A stretch of DNA of 64,000 nt, taken from Brachycybe producta (Eukaryota; Arthropoda; Diplopoda; Playtdesmida; Andrognathidae). Under the pieces are notes generated by a model that did not search any database, was not told the origin of the DNA, and worked only from the letters and a program-made list of their open reading frames with translations. The stretch lies in assembly GCA_036925085.1 (NCBI GenBank), contig JAUPFP010000002.1, positions 11,623,607 through 11,687,606 on the forward strand. Direction: 5' to 3'. The translations under genes were made by a program, and so were the position numbers. Positions 48,001 to 57,475 of the stretch are shown piece by piece; positions within the stretch are counted from its first letter, which is position 1, and the number at the start of each line of letters is the position of its first letter.

Positions 48001-51000
48001 GCCCCAATAGGGATCAACTGGCCCTAGAAGTCTTAAAAAGCTTCAAAAAGTATAAAGTAAAATTTTTCAGAATATTCGGAAAAAATGAGGGTGGAATCAG
48101 AAAATTACCAGAATTATAGAAGTGTTTAGTGCCCTGAAAAGTTCCCAAAAGGGCTCGACTGGCCCCAGAAATCTCTAAAGTACGAAGGTTCAAGAATTTT
48201 TAAAATGCTGAAAAATGGTTGTTTTAAAATAAAGTTAATTCGATTGATTTTTACCGAGAGTTCAAAACCCTTGTTTCAAAAAGCCCGTACGTAATTTTCA
48301 TAATAATATAATACGGCAGTTTTTTTTGGGGGGATTTTTTGGCGAAAAACAGTTTTATTTTAAACTGTCATAAAAATCATTTTTAAAGTTATGATAAAAA
48401 AATGAACTTTTCTAGTTTGAAATAAATAAATATTGTTATTTCTTTCATAAGTTGTTTCAAAAAGGCTTTTTTCCCCCCCTGATGATTGTTTTTGTTTTAT
48501 TGTTGGGATAGTTTGATGGGACGTCCCGTTCAGACAATGTTACCCGTAGATCCCGATTCTCCATTCCAACATTGTCGGCTTCTTATTAATCAACTTGGAC
48601 TTATGGCATGGGAGAAAAGGTTTACTTTTTCCTTCCTTGTTTCGAGTTTTAATTGTATATATCGAATTCTAATGGAAATGTGATTGTATTTTGTGCGAGA
48701 TTAGAGCTCATTTTGATTTAGTCAAGAAAGACGAGAAACTGTTGCGAGAACTACGAAATCTCGATAACCAAAAATGCAGAGAGACTCACAAGATTGCTGT
48801 AGTTTATGTTGGTGAAGGTCAAGAGGATAAGAACTCGTTGCTTATGAACACTGGCGGTGGTCAAGCATACGAGGAATTTGTTGCAGGACTTGCTTGGGAG
48901 GTTGGAATTTGATTTTGTTACTGGAGTTCACAATTTTTTTTTAGAAAGAACTTAATTCTCGAGTTAATTTTACTAACATTTCAAGGTGGAACTAAAGACC
49001 CACACTGGTTTCATGGGTGGGCTTCAGCATAACGGTAGCACGGGTGACACTGCGCCGTATTACGCTACGTCTTTCGTCGAAGTTATATTTCACGTTGCAA
49101 CTAGAATGCCGTCCAATAACGAGGAGTCGAAGATACAGAAAGCAAGTTTTTCTGTTGCTTTTTTTGACAAATCTTCCACGCTTGTGGTTTCAATCTATAT
49201 GTTTGTTTTTTGCTTTTTGTTTGTAGTTACGTCACTTGGGTAATGACGAGATTCACATTATTTGGTCTGAACACAGCCGCGATTATCGTCGTGGAATCAT
49301 AACGACGGAGTTTGGAGACGTTCTCATCGTCATCTATCCGTTACCGAACCGATTGTATCGTATTCAGATATCACAGAAACCAGAGGTTATTATCTGAATG
49401 GTATAGCGGGGTAGTGATTGAAAGCGATTCACGATTTTAAAAGAAAAACCATGATTGATTGATTTATTATTGTTTTTATTATTCATTATTATTAATTTAT
49501 CATTTATTATTTATTAATTATTAATTTAAGGTTGAAGTTTGAAAAGTTAAATATGCAAATATTCAGAAAAGTGTTTTAGAAACTAGAAGAGCTAAATAAT
49601 TTTCGTTTACATCTTTAAAAATGAACTTTTTAGGTTCAGAGTTTTATTCACAACTAACTTTGAAAATGTCCAAACATTGCTGTTTTTAGGTTCCTTTCTT
49701 TGGACCATTGTTTGACGGCGCAATTGTTGATCACAAGGTGTTACCAGGTTTAGTACGAGCCACTGCAATCAATGCTAGCCGTGCAACACGCTCAACTATG
49801 CCAGTTTATCAACACTTGTATCCTTAACTGTTAATCGTATTCAACTCCAAATTTTTTTCTCTCTCTTCAAAGTTCTGTTAATCCGTAACTGGTTTCATAA
49901 AATATAGTTACAAGGAAAGAGCGAAGGCTCTCGAAACGATCGTCAAGAACCATAAAGATCCAACGACGTTTGAAGATTTCACTTCGAACGTTGTCTTACC
50001 AGCTTCACCGAAATCCTTTCATCACGGGTCGTCGAGAGCATCTGGTAAGATTTGATTATGCCCGCTACTTTCACTGCAAAGGTCCAAATTGCATTCTGTT
50101 TATTCGGTAAGGTTCTGGTATGAATAAAGGCGATTCGGCAAACGTCCTCGCTCTTTCGAACTTAGCTGCAGCTTTACTGGATTCTCACACTCGTCAGGGT
50201 AGCACAACGTCGTATCGTAGTCGTCCGAGTAGTTTGTCGTCCAGTTCCGAACAGTCGACTCCGGCCGCTGTTCATTTCAGAGGTGCGTGGGGCGCAGCAC
50301 AGAAAGTTAGGGTCTGATTTCACTGATACTTGAGATTTTATGCTCTCAGAATGAACTAGTTTCTTGGTGTTGCTTTGAATTGCAACTCTAGTTGTTTATG
50401 GGTTGCTCAGAAAAGCAGCTTAGTTGTTCAAGAGTTGCTTTCAAAAGCAACCAATTGTTTGAGTTGCTCTCAAAAGCAACTTGAGTTAAGAGTTGTTGTG
50501 AAAACTACTCTTATGTTCAAGTTGTTATCAATAGCAACTCTACATTCACAAATTGCTCATGGAAGCAACTCCAGTTATCTGTCAGCTGCTCTCATAAGCA
50601 TTTCTGATTGTTTACAAGTTGCTCTCAAAAGCAACTTACGAGTTGTTGTCAAAACTGCTCCCGTTACCAGTTGCTCTCGACAGTAACTTCTGTTATTTGT
50701 CCGTTGCTCTTAAAAGCATATCTAATTTACAAGTTACTTTCAAAAGCAATTCCAGTTATTCGCTAGTTGCTCTTAAAAGCAACTTAGTTTTTTTTTACAA
50801 GTTGATCTGTTGTTTTGTTCGTATGAAGAACATCTGTGTTCAACTATCAGGATTTTTTTTTTCATTTAAAGTTTCCGAAAGTTTTGATTGTGCCGATTTA
50901 GATGATCAAAGAGATGGCAAAGAAACGTCTCCGAATGTAACAAAACGACGTTCATTTAAGAGCAATTCTCGTAAATCGCAAGTGCCGAAGATTGCTCCGA

Positions 51001-51038
51001 CACCACCAGAAAGTCCTCCTCAAAGAGGTAAGAAGTGA
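36016..51038 (+). CDS. RALGAPA1: Ral GTPase-activating protein alpha subunit (RALGAPA, 38 coding exons)
   Basis: Exons: 36016-36121, 37876-38036, 38116-38217, 38295-38493, 38580-38695, 38773-39149, 39242-39473, 39685-39762, 39832-39963, 40036-40212, 40295-40368, 40717-40828, 40902-41024, 41095-41365, 41433-41645, 41715-41840, 41919-42068, 42140-42339, 42874-43128, 43915-44046, 44135-44260, 44332-44499, 45534-45644, 45735-45803, 45877-45978, 46050-46289, 46352-46555, 46616-46763, 47234-47412, 47473-47654, 48512-48619, 48705-48900, 48986-49141, 49227-49385, 49690-49817, 49908-50044, 50112-50282, 50872-51038. All phases agree, giving 2028 aa; human RALGAPA1 is 2036 aa. The N-terminus [16 protein letters not shown], the middle [20 protein letters not shown] and the RapGAP region are near family identity. 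The protein pairs with RALGAPB and stimulates GTP hydrolysis on RalA/RalB, downstream of Akt in vertebrates. A Ser/Arg-rich insert (about 700-870, with RRSKSMD at 854-860) is the likely phosphoregulated region. Confidence 0.97.
36464..36484 (+). repeat. G21 homopolymer in RALGAPA intron 1
   Basis: An uninterrupted run of 21 G bases lies in an otherwise AT-rich intron. Shorter G runs occur at 14725-14741 (17) and 60970-60984 (15). Length is prone to sequencing error and to real variation. Confidence 0.95.
36520..37105. mobile_element. Foldback element with CATTACAGA termini in RALGAPA intron 1
   Basis: The two halves are inverted. TGACTGTCATAAAGTAATAG with ATGATTGTCACAATTTTATA (to about 36710) faces TCATAAAATTGTGACAGTCA (36896-36915). 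CAAATTTTGTCATATGACTG (36601-36620) faces AGTCATATGACTAATTATTT (36996-37015). The unit ends CTCTGTAATGAGG / TTCATTACAGAA face each other across 36720-36885, where a second palindrome sits: CGGCAATACTTAATAGTGAC against its inverse ending TATTTGCCGTTG. A single half-type copy of the same family lies at 8372-8590. Confidence 0.7.
38218..38294 (+). other. GC-AG intron 3 of RALGAPA
   Basis: Exon 3 ends GCT TTA AAG at 38217 and is followed by GCATTA; exon 4 begins TTA CGA AGG after TTTTTTTAG. Joining at GC keeps the family sequence [15 protein letters not shown] in frame. No GT lies between the last conserved codon and an in-frame TAA at 38233, so a GT donor would truncate the protein. Confidence 0.8.
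40469..40610 (+). repeat. Half copy of the TTAAGGTGGCTGAATAGAT-family element in RALGAPA intron 11
   Basis: CTTAAGATGGCTCAATAGAT (40469-40488), followed by ATTTATTTTG, a GGTGCCACTACAGTTGCTAATG block and CGCAAAAAACGTCAAACGAA, matches the left half of the complete element at 20813-21336. The opposite terminus is absent. Confidence 0.7.
43376..43660. repeat. AAACTAGAAGGGTAGCT-family foldback in RALGAPA intron 19
   Basis: GTGCGTTAGAAACTAGAATG (43449-43468) and GTAGCTGAATCACTTAATAG face TTAAGTGTTTGAGCTACTCT (43564-43583) and CTAGTTTCTAAACCACTTCC. The outer CTTTCAA / CTGAAAGATAACC pair extends the arms. It occupies much of the 786-bp intron 43129-43914; the rest is AT-rich and unremarkable. Confidence 0.75.
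44580..45240. repeat. Degenerate tandem repeat of TTAACTGCAGTTAA motifs in RALGAPA intron 22
   Basis: The 1034-bp intron holds roughly six diverged units of 90-120 bp. Each combines a palindrome like GTTAACTGCAGTTAAAAAAG, a GATAACCACAGTTAATT segment and a TTTTCAAATTGAAATAC segment. The core palindrome is the same motif that forms the termini of the MITEs at 19329-19696 and 59878-60263, so the array probably arose from such an element. Confidence 0.65.
46956..47183. repeat. About 102-bp tandem repeat in RALGAPA intron 28
   Basis: Units start at about 46956, 47058 and 47161 (the last partial). Shared blocks are AAAAGTCGC-TGTG-TGCCAA, TAGAAAATACATT-GACGACA and AAGGCTTTC or CAAGTCTTTC. GC content is higher than in other introns. 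The reading frame is not open, so this is not a missed exon. Confidence 0.7.
47905..48215. repeat. About 150-bp tandem repeat in RALGAPA intron 30
   Basis: Two diverged units carry a TTTTTAAAAT- or TTTTCAGAAT-type start, CGGAAAAA, AATTACC, AGTGTTTA, GGGCTCGACTGGCCCCAGAA or its variant GGGATCAACTGGCCCTAGAA, and TCAAGAATTTTTAAAAT. A third unit begins near 48189. It lies in the 857-bp intron 47655-48511. Confidence 0.6.
48705..50044 (+). other. RapGAP catalytic domain of RALGAPA (exons 32-36)
   Basis: Residues about 1658 to 1870 carry the conserved GAP fold: [96 protein letters not shown] and [16 protein letters not shown]. Asn1781 in HLGNDE is the catalytic 'Asn thumb' that Rap/Ral GAPs insert in place of an arginine finger. 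It is present, so the enzyme should be active. The GC-AG intron (49142-49226) falls five codons upstream of this asparagine. Confidence 0.93.
49142..49226 (+). other. GC-AG intron 33 of RALGAPA
   Basis: Exon 33 ends ATA CAG AAA at 49141 and is followed by GCAAGT, the classic strong GC donor core. Exon 34 resumes TTA CGT CAC TTG after TTTGTAG, giving the conserved K-LRHLGNDE junction. Using the nearby GT inside GCAAGTTT would shift the frame. Confidence 0.88.
50369..50783. repeat. 14-copy mini-hairpin minisatellite in RALGAPA intron 37
   Basis: Fourteen 18-nt units related to GTTGCTCTCAAAAGCAAC start at 50369, 50402, 50434, 50463, 50492, 50521, 50552, 50585, 50618, 50642, 50670, 50703, 50733 and 50766, spaced 24-33 nt. 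Most units are self-complementary (GTTGCT with AGCAAC around a 6-nt loop). The sequence between units is variable. The array fills most of the 589-bp intron 50283-50871. Confidence 0.9.
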
Positions 51039-51942
51039 AAACAGGGAAACATTTCTTTCTTGGTTGAAGAAATATTGCTTCGATAAAACACGTCTTGTTT
51101 TTATTCGTACTTAGTGTGTCAAAGTTGCAAATTTGCCTTTTGTTGCGATGTTTCCAATTTTTTTTTTAAATCCTTTCTTTGTTCTCAAAATCTTTCGAGC
51201 CAGTCACTTAATATGGTTTTTTTTCTTCTTCTTTTTCTTCTTCAACACAAACCAAAGCATAATAGTTTTTTTTTACTCTTGTACCAAAAAAAAAAGAACC
51301 CGGTTCTAACCCCCCCTTTTATCACATTCCAATTTGAACAGTTTATTTTGAATTCATATTTAAGTTAGCATTTGATGCATTTATAAGAAAATTAACTGCT
51401 CAATAATTTATGAGAACCGGTTAAATGTTTTCTTTTGTTTCTTCATCTTCCATTTTATTCAAATAAAAATCTTAATATTTATATATTCGTAAATCACACT
51501 CAAGATCAGAAATTATTAGAATTATGCATACAGAGCTAGAGATAGAGAGAGAGAGAGGGATAGAGAGATCTTCGAAACTGGACCTTAAAACACAAACGAT
51601 CTTAACTCGATCGAGACTTAAATAAAAAGCCTTTTTAGAGTATTCGTAAGTGAAAGTGGTCCTTTTAATAGTCACAAACAGAAAGAAATTAAAAGTTTAA
51701 AACGCTATTATGAAGCTTAGTTTTTTTTCTTCAAACTTTCCTATGAATTATGATTTCTTCCTATGTTATGTCTATAAATATTTAAGAAAATACTAATAAC
51801 GATTCTTTGAGCTCGTAAATGCAACAACTTAAGTTTGTAAAAAAAATGTACAATTTTTTTTAACTTGTTTATGTTAATAGTATTATCATTATTATTATTA
51901 TTATTATTATTAAGGCTAAAATATGTTGTTGTTTTTCTTCAA
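51039..51942 (+). other. Probable RALGAPA 3' untranslated region and flank
   Basis: A T-rich stretch follows the TGA at 51036-51038. AATAAA at 51462-51467 is the first canonical polyadenylation signal I see downstream. The open frame at 51114-51368 is a low-complexity T/C-rich translation. The last exon could also be spliced at G|GTAAGA (51028), which would replace the GKK* ending, but I see no convincing next exon. Confidence 0.4.
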
Positions 51943-52500
51943 TCAAAAATAACTAGTTAGAGTAAGTAGTAATCCCAAAAGATTATTAGGTTAATCGAAG
52001 GAAAAATTTAGCCTCTAAAGAATTCTTGAGGTTGAAAAATAAAGCATACTTTTTTCGCATTAATTATTAGTAGTTTTATTAATAATTAAGGCGAAAAGAA
52101 TTATTTTTTTGCAATAAAAAAGGCTGGTTAGAGGCTAGAGTTAACATACAACTCAAATTTTCAAAAAATTTCAGTTAACCTCTAACCCCAGCCTCTTTGA
52201 TTACAAAAAGCATAATTATTTTTGGATTATTTATTAGTAACAAAAAGATAATTTGTGTACAATTAAAGAGGCTGGTTAGAGACTAGACGAATCTACAATT
52301 ATTTTAAATTAAAAAAGAACTTTAGCCTCGAAGCAGCCTCTTTGATTATGAAAGGCATAATTATTCCTGATTTATTTACTAAGGTAAAAATAATTTTTTT
52401 TTGCAATTAAAGAAGCTGATTAGAGGCTAGAGTTAGTTTACAACTATTTTAATTTCTAACATAACCGTAGCCTCTAACTAGGCACTTTTACTGTAGAAAT
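51943..52500. repeat. Tandem array of four GGTTAGAGGCTAG hairpins
   Basis: Hairpins lie at about 51943-52035 (degenerate), 52116-52200, 52265-52345 and 52409-52490, a period near 145 bp. Each has a left arm like AAAGAGGCTGGTTAGAGGCT and a right arm like AGCCTCTAACCAGCCTCTTT around a variable AT-rich loop of 35-40 nt. Each is bounded by inverted flanks TTTTTTGCAAT and ATTACAAAAAGCATAATTAT. A fifth, isolated copy lies at 53664-53820. The same stem forms the core of the dispersed family elsewhere in the window. Confidence 0.85.
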
Positions 52501-53663
52501 TCTAATTCTTTTTGCCTTAATTATTATAAATTTACTTGTTTCCTTTCTAAATCTTTTTTTTTTTTGCTTTTACATCTCCAAAGTGAACTTAGTTTGATCT
52601 CGTTAACATATTATTTTTCATATTAAGTTGACTTAAAAATTTGCATATTAGAAAACAGCACAATTTATTTTTCTTTCTTTTTGAAGCTTTTTTTTTATTT
52701 ACAAAAATTATTAATACGTTTAAAAAAAAAGCGAGCCATGAATCAAAGAATTGTTACGAAAAGTTGTTGTAGATAGATTTTTTTTAAAAAAAGGTGATTT
52801 AGGTGATAAATATATTTATTATTGTTATATATTAGTGAACTTTTTATCCAAAATGGTGGATAATTTATATATTTTCTAGAGAAAAGAAAAATCACAAAAA
52901 AAATAGATAAATCTAACTATATTTAAATTACTTCTCAAAATCTTAAACAATTGGGTTAATTAAATAGGTTTTCTTTTAAATTGAAGATGTTTTGTTTCGA
53001 AAAAAAGAGCATAAAACTTAAATTCATCATTAGTAATTTAAATTACTATAATTATATATATGTATGTATATCGAGAATAATTTTTATATTAATTCAAATT
53101 TTAGTTATTGTTTAAAAGAAAATAGTTAATTGTCTTATAAACAATTGGAGAAAACTAGCAATTTTTTTTATATCTATATCTATATATTCCTATGAGAATT
53201 TTGTTTTTGTTATTCATATTTTGAATTATAAAAACTATTTTCAAAAATCACTTTAAAATAAATCCGGTGAAAATTGTGTATTATAATAACAGAATTATAA
53301 TAATTTATTATAATAAAACAAGGTTATTTTAATAAATATGCTAATTTTGTTTTTGTATTTTAGTATTAAAAGTTAAAATATTTGATTTTGATAAAACGTT
53401 TTCGGAATTTTACTCATAAAAGTCTGTAAAACAGTTCTATGAATAATTAAGTTGCACATTTTAAAAATAATTTTATTACGTTCCAGTATTTTTATAAAAT
53501 TGGTGTTAAAAAAAATTACTATAGTCGCGCATTGTAAGTTGAAGCTTGTGACGTCATAGGGGTTAACCAAATGCTTTTATCGTTTTTTTTTGTCAACCCC
53601 CCTCTGCCGTCACAATGAATGCGTTTGATAGAAAATAGCCTCAAAGTCGTTATGTTATTAGTA

Positions 53664-53820
53664 AGACAAAAAGAATTATGCTTTTTGCTATTAAAGAAGC
53701 TGTTTAGAGGCTAGTTTTTTAGAATATATAATACAGCTGAATTACAGTTAGATGTTAACTATAGCCTCTAACCATCCTCTTTGGTTGCAAATAGAATAAT
53801 TCTTTTTGCCTTAGTTATGA
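53664..53820. repeat. Isolated GGTTAGAGGCTAG hairpin copy
   Basis: AAAGAATTATGCTTTTTGCT, then AAAGAAGCTGTTTAGAGGCT, faces TAGCCTCTAACCATCCTCTT and GAATAATTCTTTTTGCCTTA. The arms pair over about 60 bp each. Confidence 0.8.
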
Positions 53821-53929
53821 TTTTTTTTTAGAGATTTAGTAAAATGTGTCTGAATTTCTCGGCTGGCGTGGTTGTATTTGAGGCTATTTTGTTCAATTTA
53901 GTTTTTGAATGAAACCTTTTTAAATTAGC

Positions 53930-54145
53930 GTTTGTGCATTCTAACTTGGTGTGAACATGCGCATTACCGTCTAGTGTTTTACACAGGAAGGTGATTGCAG
54001 ATTAACGTTAGCAGCTCCATCTATTGATTGACTTTACAGTAAACTGCGTACATTAAAGAATAGATGGCACTGCTAACGTTAATATGCAATCACTTTCCTT
54101 TGTAAAACGATAGACGGCAATACGCATGCTCACACCAAGTAGTTT
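53930..54145. mobile_element. Palindromic MITE with GCATGCGCATT-type termini, copy 2
   Basis: The left arm has CTTGGTGTGAACATGCGCAT, TACCGTCTAGTGTTTTACA and CAGATTAACGTTAGCAG. The right arm has CTGCTAACGTTAATATG, TTTGTAAAACGATAGACGG and ATGCTCACACCAAG. The arms pair over about 85 bp, around a short centre at 54025-54055. It shares the GCCATCTATTGAT-type inner block with the copy at 26748-26986. Confidence 0.8.
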
Positions 54146-54576
54146 TTATAATGAAACTATTTAGGATGAAAGAAATGAACTTGAAAGTGATCATTGTCAT
54201 TGTACAGGTATTTATGAAAATTTATGTAAATGAGAAGTCTTTAAGTCGAATACTTTGGCCAAGAATGGAATTTCTTCCAAATTAAAAAAAAAATTATGTC
54301 TCATATTACAGTTTTATTTACTGATTGTGGTTTTAAGACATTTTTCTGAAAGTTCGCGGTTTTTTTAATACCGTGTAACCACATTTGAATGAAGTTAGCG
54401 AATCTACAAATTATTTATTTAGGTAAATATTATATTTTGTATTATCATTACAAGAGGCCAGCCATTATACCTCCAAAATTCAACAAGAAAACGTGGCACT
54501 TTTAACTTGAACTCTCTGAGTAGAGCGTTTTTATAAATTATAATATTTACAAAATATCTTTTTCCAGGGCAATCAC

Positions 54577-54865
54577 GATGACTCGGATTTTTATGCAAAA
54601 TCAAGCAAATGTTTCCTAATCTTTGGTCCAAGGGCCAATTTTAAAGTAACAATTCCCCATTTATAGATCAACCAACAAATGTTTTTTTTCTAATCAAAAA
54701 CACTGGTTAGAGACTAGAACTCTTAATTGATAACTGATAGTTACCTATACATTTAGCCTCTAACGAGCCCTTTATTTTATTAGAAAAAACAATAGTTGCA
54801 GTTCTAATAACAATGATAAGTGTTTTACAGTTGGCACTTGGGCCACAGATTGAGGAACAGTTAAA
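54577..54865. mobile_element. GGTTAGAGGCTAG-family dispersed element
   Basis: It begins ACTCGGATTTTTATGCAAAA (54581-54600). It has GCCAATTTTAAAGTAACAAT, the hairpin CACTGGTTAGAGACTAGAAC / TTAGCCTCTAACGAGCCC, and the inverted flank ACAGTTGGCACTTGGGCCAC with AGATTGAGGAACA. The far terminus is eroded after about 54862. Confidence 0.75.
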
Positions 54866-55477
54866 TATTTTTTTCTGCTATTCAATAATCATACAAGAAA
54901 TCTTCGAAATATTGTTTTTATTTTTGGGTCGAACATTGACAATTTTGCTTGTAATAATTTTTTTTTTAAATACAATATCTTCAGAGTACTTCTGACAATT
55001 GTGAGTAAAAATTTAAAACAAAATATCTTTATTGCTAACTAAAGGTTTTTTTAGAGGTGGGACGAATCGTAAATTTTCTCGAATCCGAATCTTAAAAGGT
55101 TCTCGAATCCTTTATAAAAGAATCCTATATTATTCATTAAGAAGATACAAATAAATGAAATAATATTAAATATTAAATTATTAATAATAAAAAACAAGTG
55201 TGGTTTCACTCAGGGTCGCCACAAGGTGATATTGATGATCCGGATACCACCAAAATTAAAACAATCGCCGGTTTTTTGTTAGTGAACGTTTCAATTGGAC
55301 GTCAGTGGAGTTAAAACTAGTTTTACCAAAGTTTTTAACAAGTTTTTTTTTGGGTTAGGATTCGAAAGACGAAAAAAGCGTAAAGATTCGAGTTTTCGAA
55401 TCTCGAATATTTTTCAAGATTCGCGGGATTCGAATGTCCCCATTCCTAGTTGAAATTCATCGTAGCTATTTATAAAC

Positions 55478-57193
55478 TAGTGGGGTAACTCGCCATAAAT
55501 GACGGGAGCAAAATTCACAGGCAATTGTGCGCATGTGTGTCGTTTTTTACTTTTTTTACTTCTTTCGTTTCAATTTCAGTCACCCCCTCCCACTTTTCTC
55601 TCTCTCCCCTTCTACACTTTCCAACCTTTTCCCCTCACCCCCTCCCACTTTTCTCTCTCTCCGCTTCTACACTTTCCAACCTTTTCCCCTCACCCCTCCC
55701 ACTTTTCTCTCTCTCTCTCCCCTTCTACACTTTCCAACCTTTTCCCCTCACCCCTCCCACTTTTCTTTCTCTCTCCCCTTCTACACTTTCCAACCTTTTC
55801 CCCTCACCCCCTCCCATTTTTCTCTCTCTCCCCCTACACCCCTTTCCAAAGAAAGAGTTCAACATATAGTTACTCCACACACACACACATACACACATAC
55901 ATACATACATACACAGACCTGGGATATTATATATATAATTTCATGATTGCTTATATGCAATTTTATTTTTATTTTTTTAGAAATTGTGACATTTGATAAA
56001 AACGCAAAACAAATTTTTTTAAAAAAAAGAGATTTTCAATTTTTTTTTTCTTGTTGAAGAATCCTTAAATGTTTTATAAAGAAAAAGTCTCACGCTGAGT
56101 AAGAGATTAACATTTTCATTTTTAGTTTTTTGTTTGTTTGCATTTTGAAAGATGTTTCTAATAATAATACTACATGGCTTTAAGAATGTTGTTGTATTGG
56201 ATCTTCTCTACCACTTTTCATATTATTATTATTATTATTATTTTGTTACGGTCTTTTTTCTCCTCTCATATCCACCACCCCTAAATAATGTTCATCTCTT
56301 TTTTTTTATAGAGATTTTCTTAATAGTTGTTGTTAGACAGGTATCTAGCTGTGATTTGATTTTACCATCTCTCTTATCATTCTATACAAGAGAGAGAAAA
56401 AACTGAACAAAAAGTGATTACTTTTTCTTCTTCTTATCTTGTGACTATGACATATATATACATATACAGTACTATAAGATACACAAATTTTAGTGTATTT
56501 TATATATTTTAAGCTTGTAAGAGAAGAAAAAACAGGTGATCTTGATAAATACAAGCTCTGTAATAATAAAAAAAAATCCAAGCTGTATTTAAGTATCATC
56601 TTATTGCACCCATTTCTATTTAAACCTCTCAAATATACAGAGTGCTTAAAAATACACATATATATATATTAAGCCAGGTCTGTGTGCGTGCGTGTGTGCG
56701 TGATTAATGCTGTACAAACAAGGACAAAAACATTGAAGCACGTCATAATTTATATAAATTTAAATGAATAAATGAACCGCTTTTTTTTCCCCTCAAGGTC
56801 AACTATATGTTGCACCCTTCCCATCCAAGAACCCCATGATATTAAATTGGAGAGGGGGGAAAAGGTTGGAAAGTGTAGAGGGGGTGGAGAGAAAAGTGGG
56901 AAGGGGGGACGGAAATTGAAATGAAAGGAGTAAAAAAAGGAACAAACGACGCGCATGCGCACACCAGAGAAAATGAAAAACTCATTTTCTCTTTCAAATA
57001 TAAAAAAGGGGAGGGGATAGTATTAGCAAAATTAAACTAGAATTTTTTTTTGCTCCGCCCTTTTATAAATTGGGTTGTTGGGTTTGTTACTTGGTCTGAT
57101 GGCATAAAAGGGCGGAGGAAAAGAAATTCTAATGCTGGGCACAATTGCCTGTGAATTTCGCTCCCGTCATTTATGATGGGTTACCCTACTAAT
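55478..57193. mobile_element. 1.7-kb foldback element with internal minisatellite
   Basis: The termini are inverted. TAAATGACGGGAGCAAAATT (55497-55516) with CACAGGCAATTGTGC faces GCACAATTGCCTGTGAATTT (57139-57158) with CGCTCCCGTCATTTATG. Moving inward, GCGCATGTGTGTCG faces CGACGCGCATGCGCACAC, the minisatellite at 55580-55850 faces one inverse unit at 56847-56906, and CAACATATAGTTACTCC faces GTCAACTATATGTTGCACCC. The right arm contains a further hairpin around TTTGCTCCGCCCTTTTATA / ATAAAAGGGCGGAGGAAAAG (57050-57125). No transposase frame exists; the open frames across 55499-55996 are translations of the minisatellite. Confidence 0.85.
55580..55850 (+). repeat. CT-rich 55-bp minisatellite, about 4.8 units
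   Basis: Units begin at 55580, 55635, 55690, 55748 and 55804 (last partial), each of the form TCACCCC-CTCCCACTTTTCTC-(TC)n-CCCTTCTACACTTTCCAACC-TTTTCCCC. Length differences come from the (TC)n stretch. The strong strand asymmetry (almost no G) gives long open frames in all three plus frames with no coding meaning. Confidence 0.95.
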
Positions 57194-57269
57194 ATATATA
57201 TATAATATATATAAAAAGAGGGGTTTGAATAAGACCGGATTGTTAGGCCTAAATTCAGAATCGAAACAC

Positions 57270-57475
57270 CAGGCATTTAGAAATCGGGAAGAACTTCAGC
57301 TGGTTCCGCCCTTTTTATGCCAACCGGCAACTTCTAATTGGTTTGTTGTGTGGTTCGACGTTGAAAAGGGCGGAGCATGTGACGTCAGACTACGTAACCA
57401 ACCAATTAGAAGTTGCGTTCGTCATAACAAGGATGGAGCCAACTGAAGTTCTTCCCAATTTCTAAATGCCTGTAA
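57270..57475. mobile_element. CAGGCATTTAGAAATCGGG-family MITE, copy 1
   Basis: Inverted ends CAGGCATTTAGAAATCGGGA (57270-57289) and the reverse complement of CCCAATTTCTAAATGCCTG (57455-57473). GAACTTCAGCTGGTTCCGCC faces GAGCCAACTGAAGTTCTTCC. A second inner pair, GGCAACTTCTAATTGGTTTG and CCAACCAATTAGAAGTTGCG, shows a double palindrome. Confidence 0.88.

Noticed and set aside
50369..50783. CRISPR-like pattern of short palindromic repeats with spacers
   Set aside because: The repeats are 18 nt and imperfect, spacers are only 6-15 nt, the host is an animal genome and the array lies inside a RALGAPA intron.
55499..55996. Three overlapping plus-strand open frames of 114-165 aa, Pro/Ser/Leu-rich
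   Set aside because: They are the CT-rich minisatellite read in three frames. All frames stay open because the strand lacks G and TAA/TAG/TGA.
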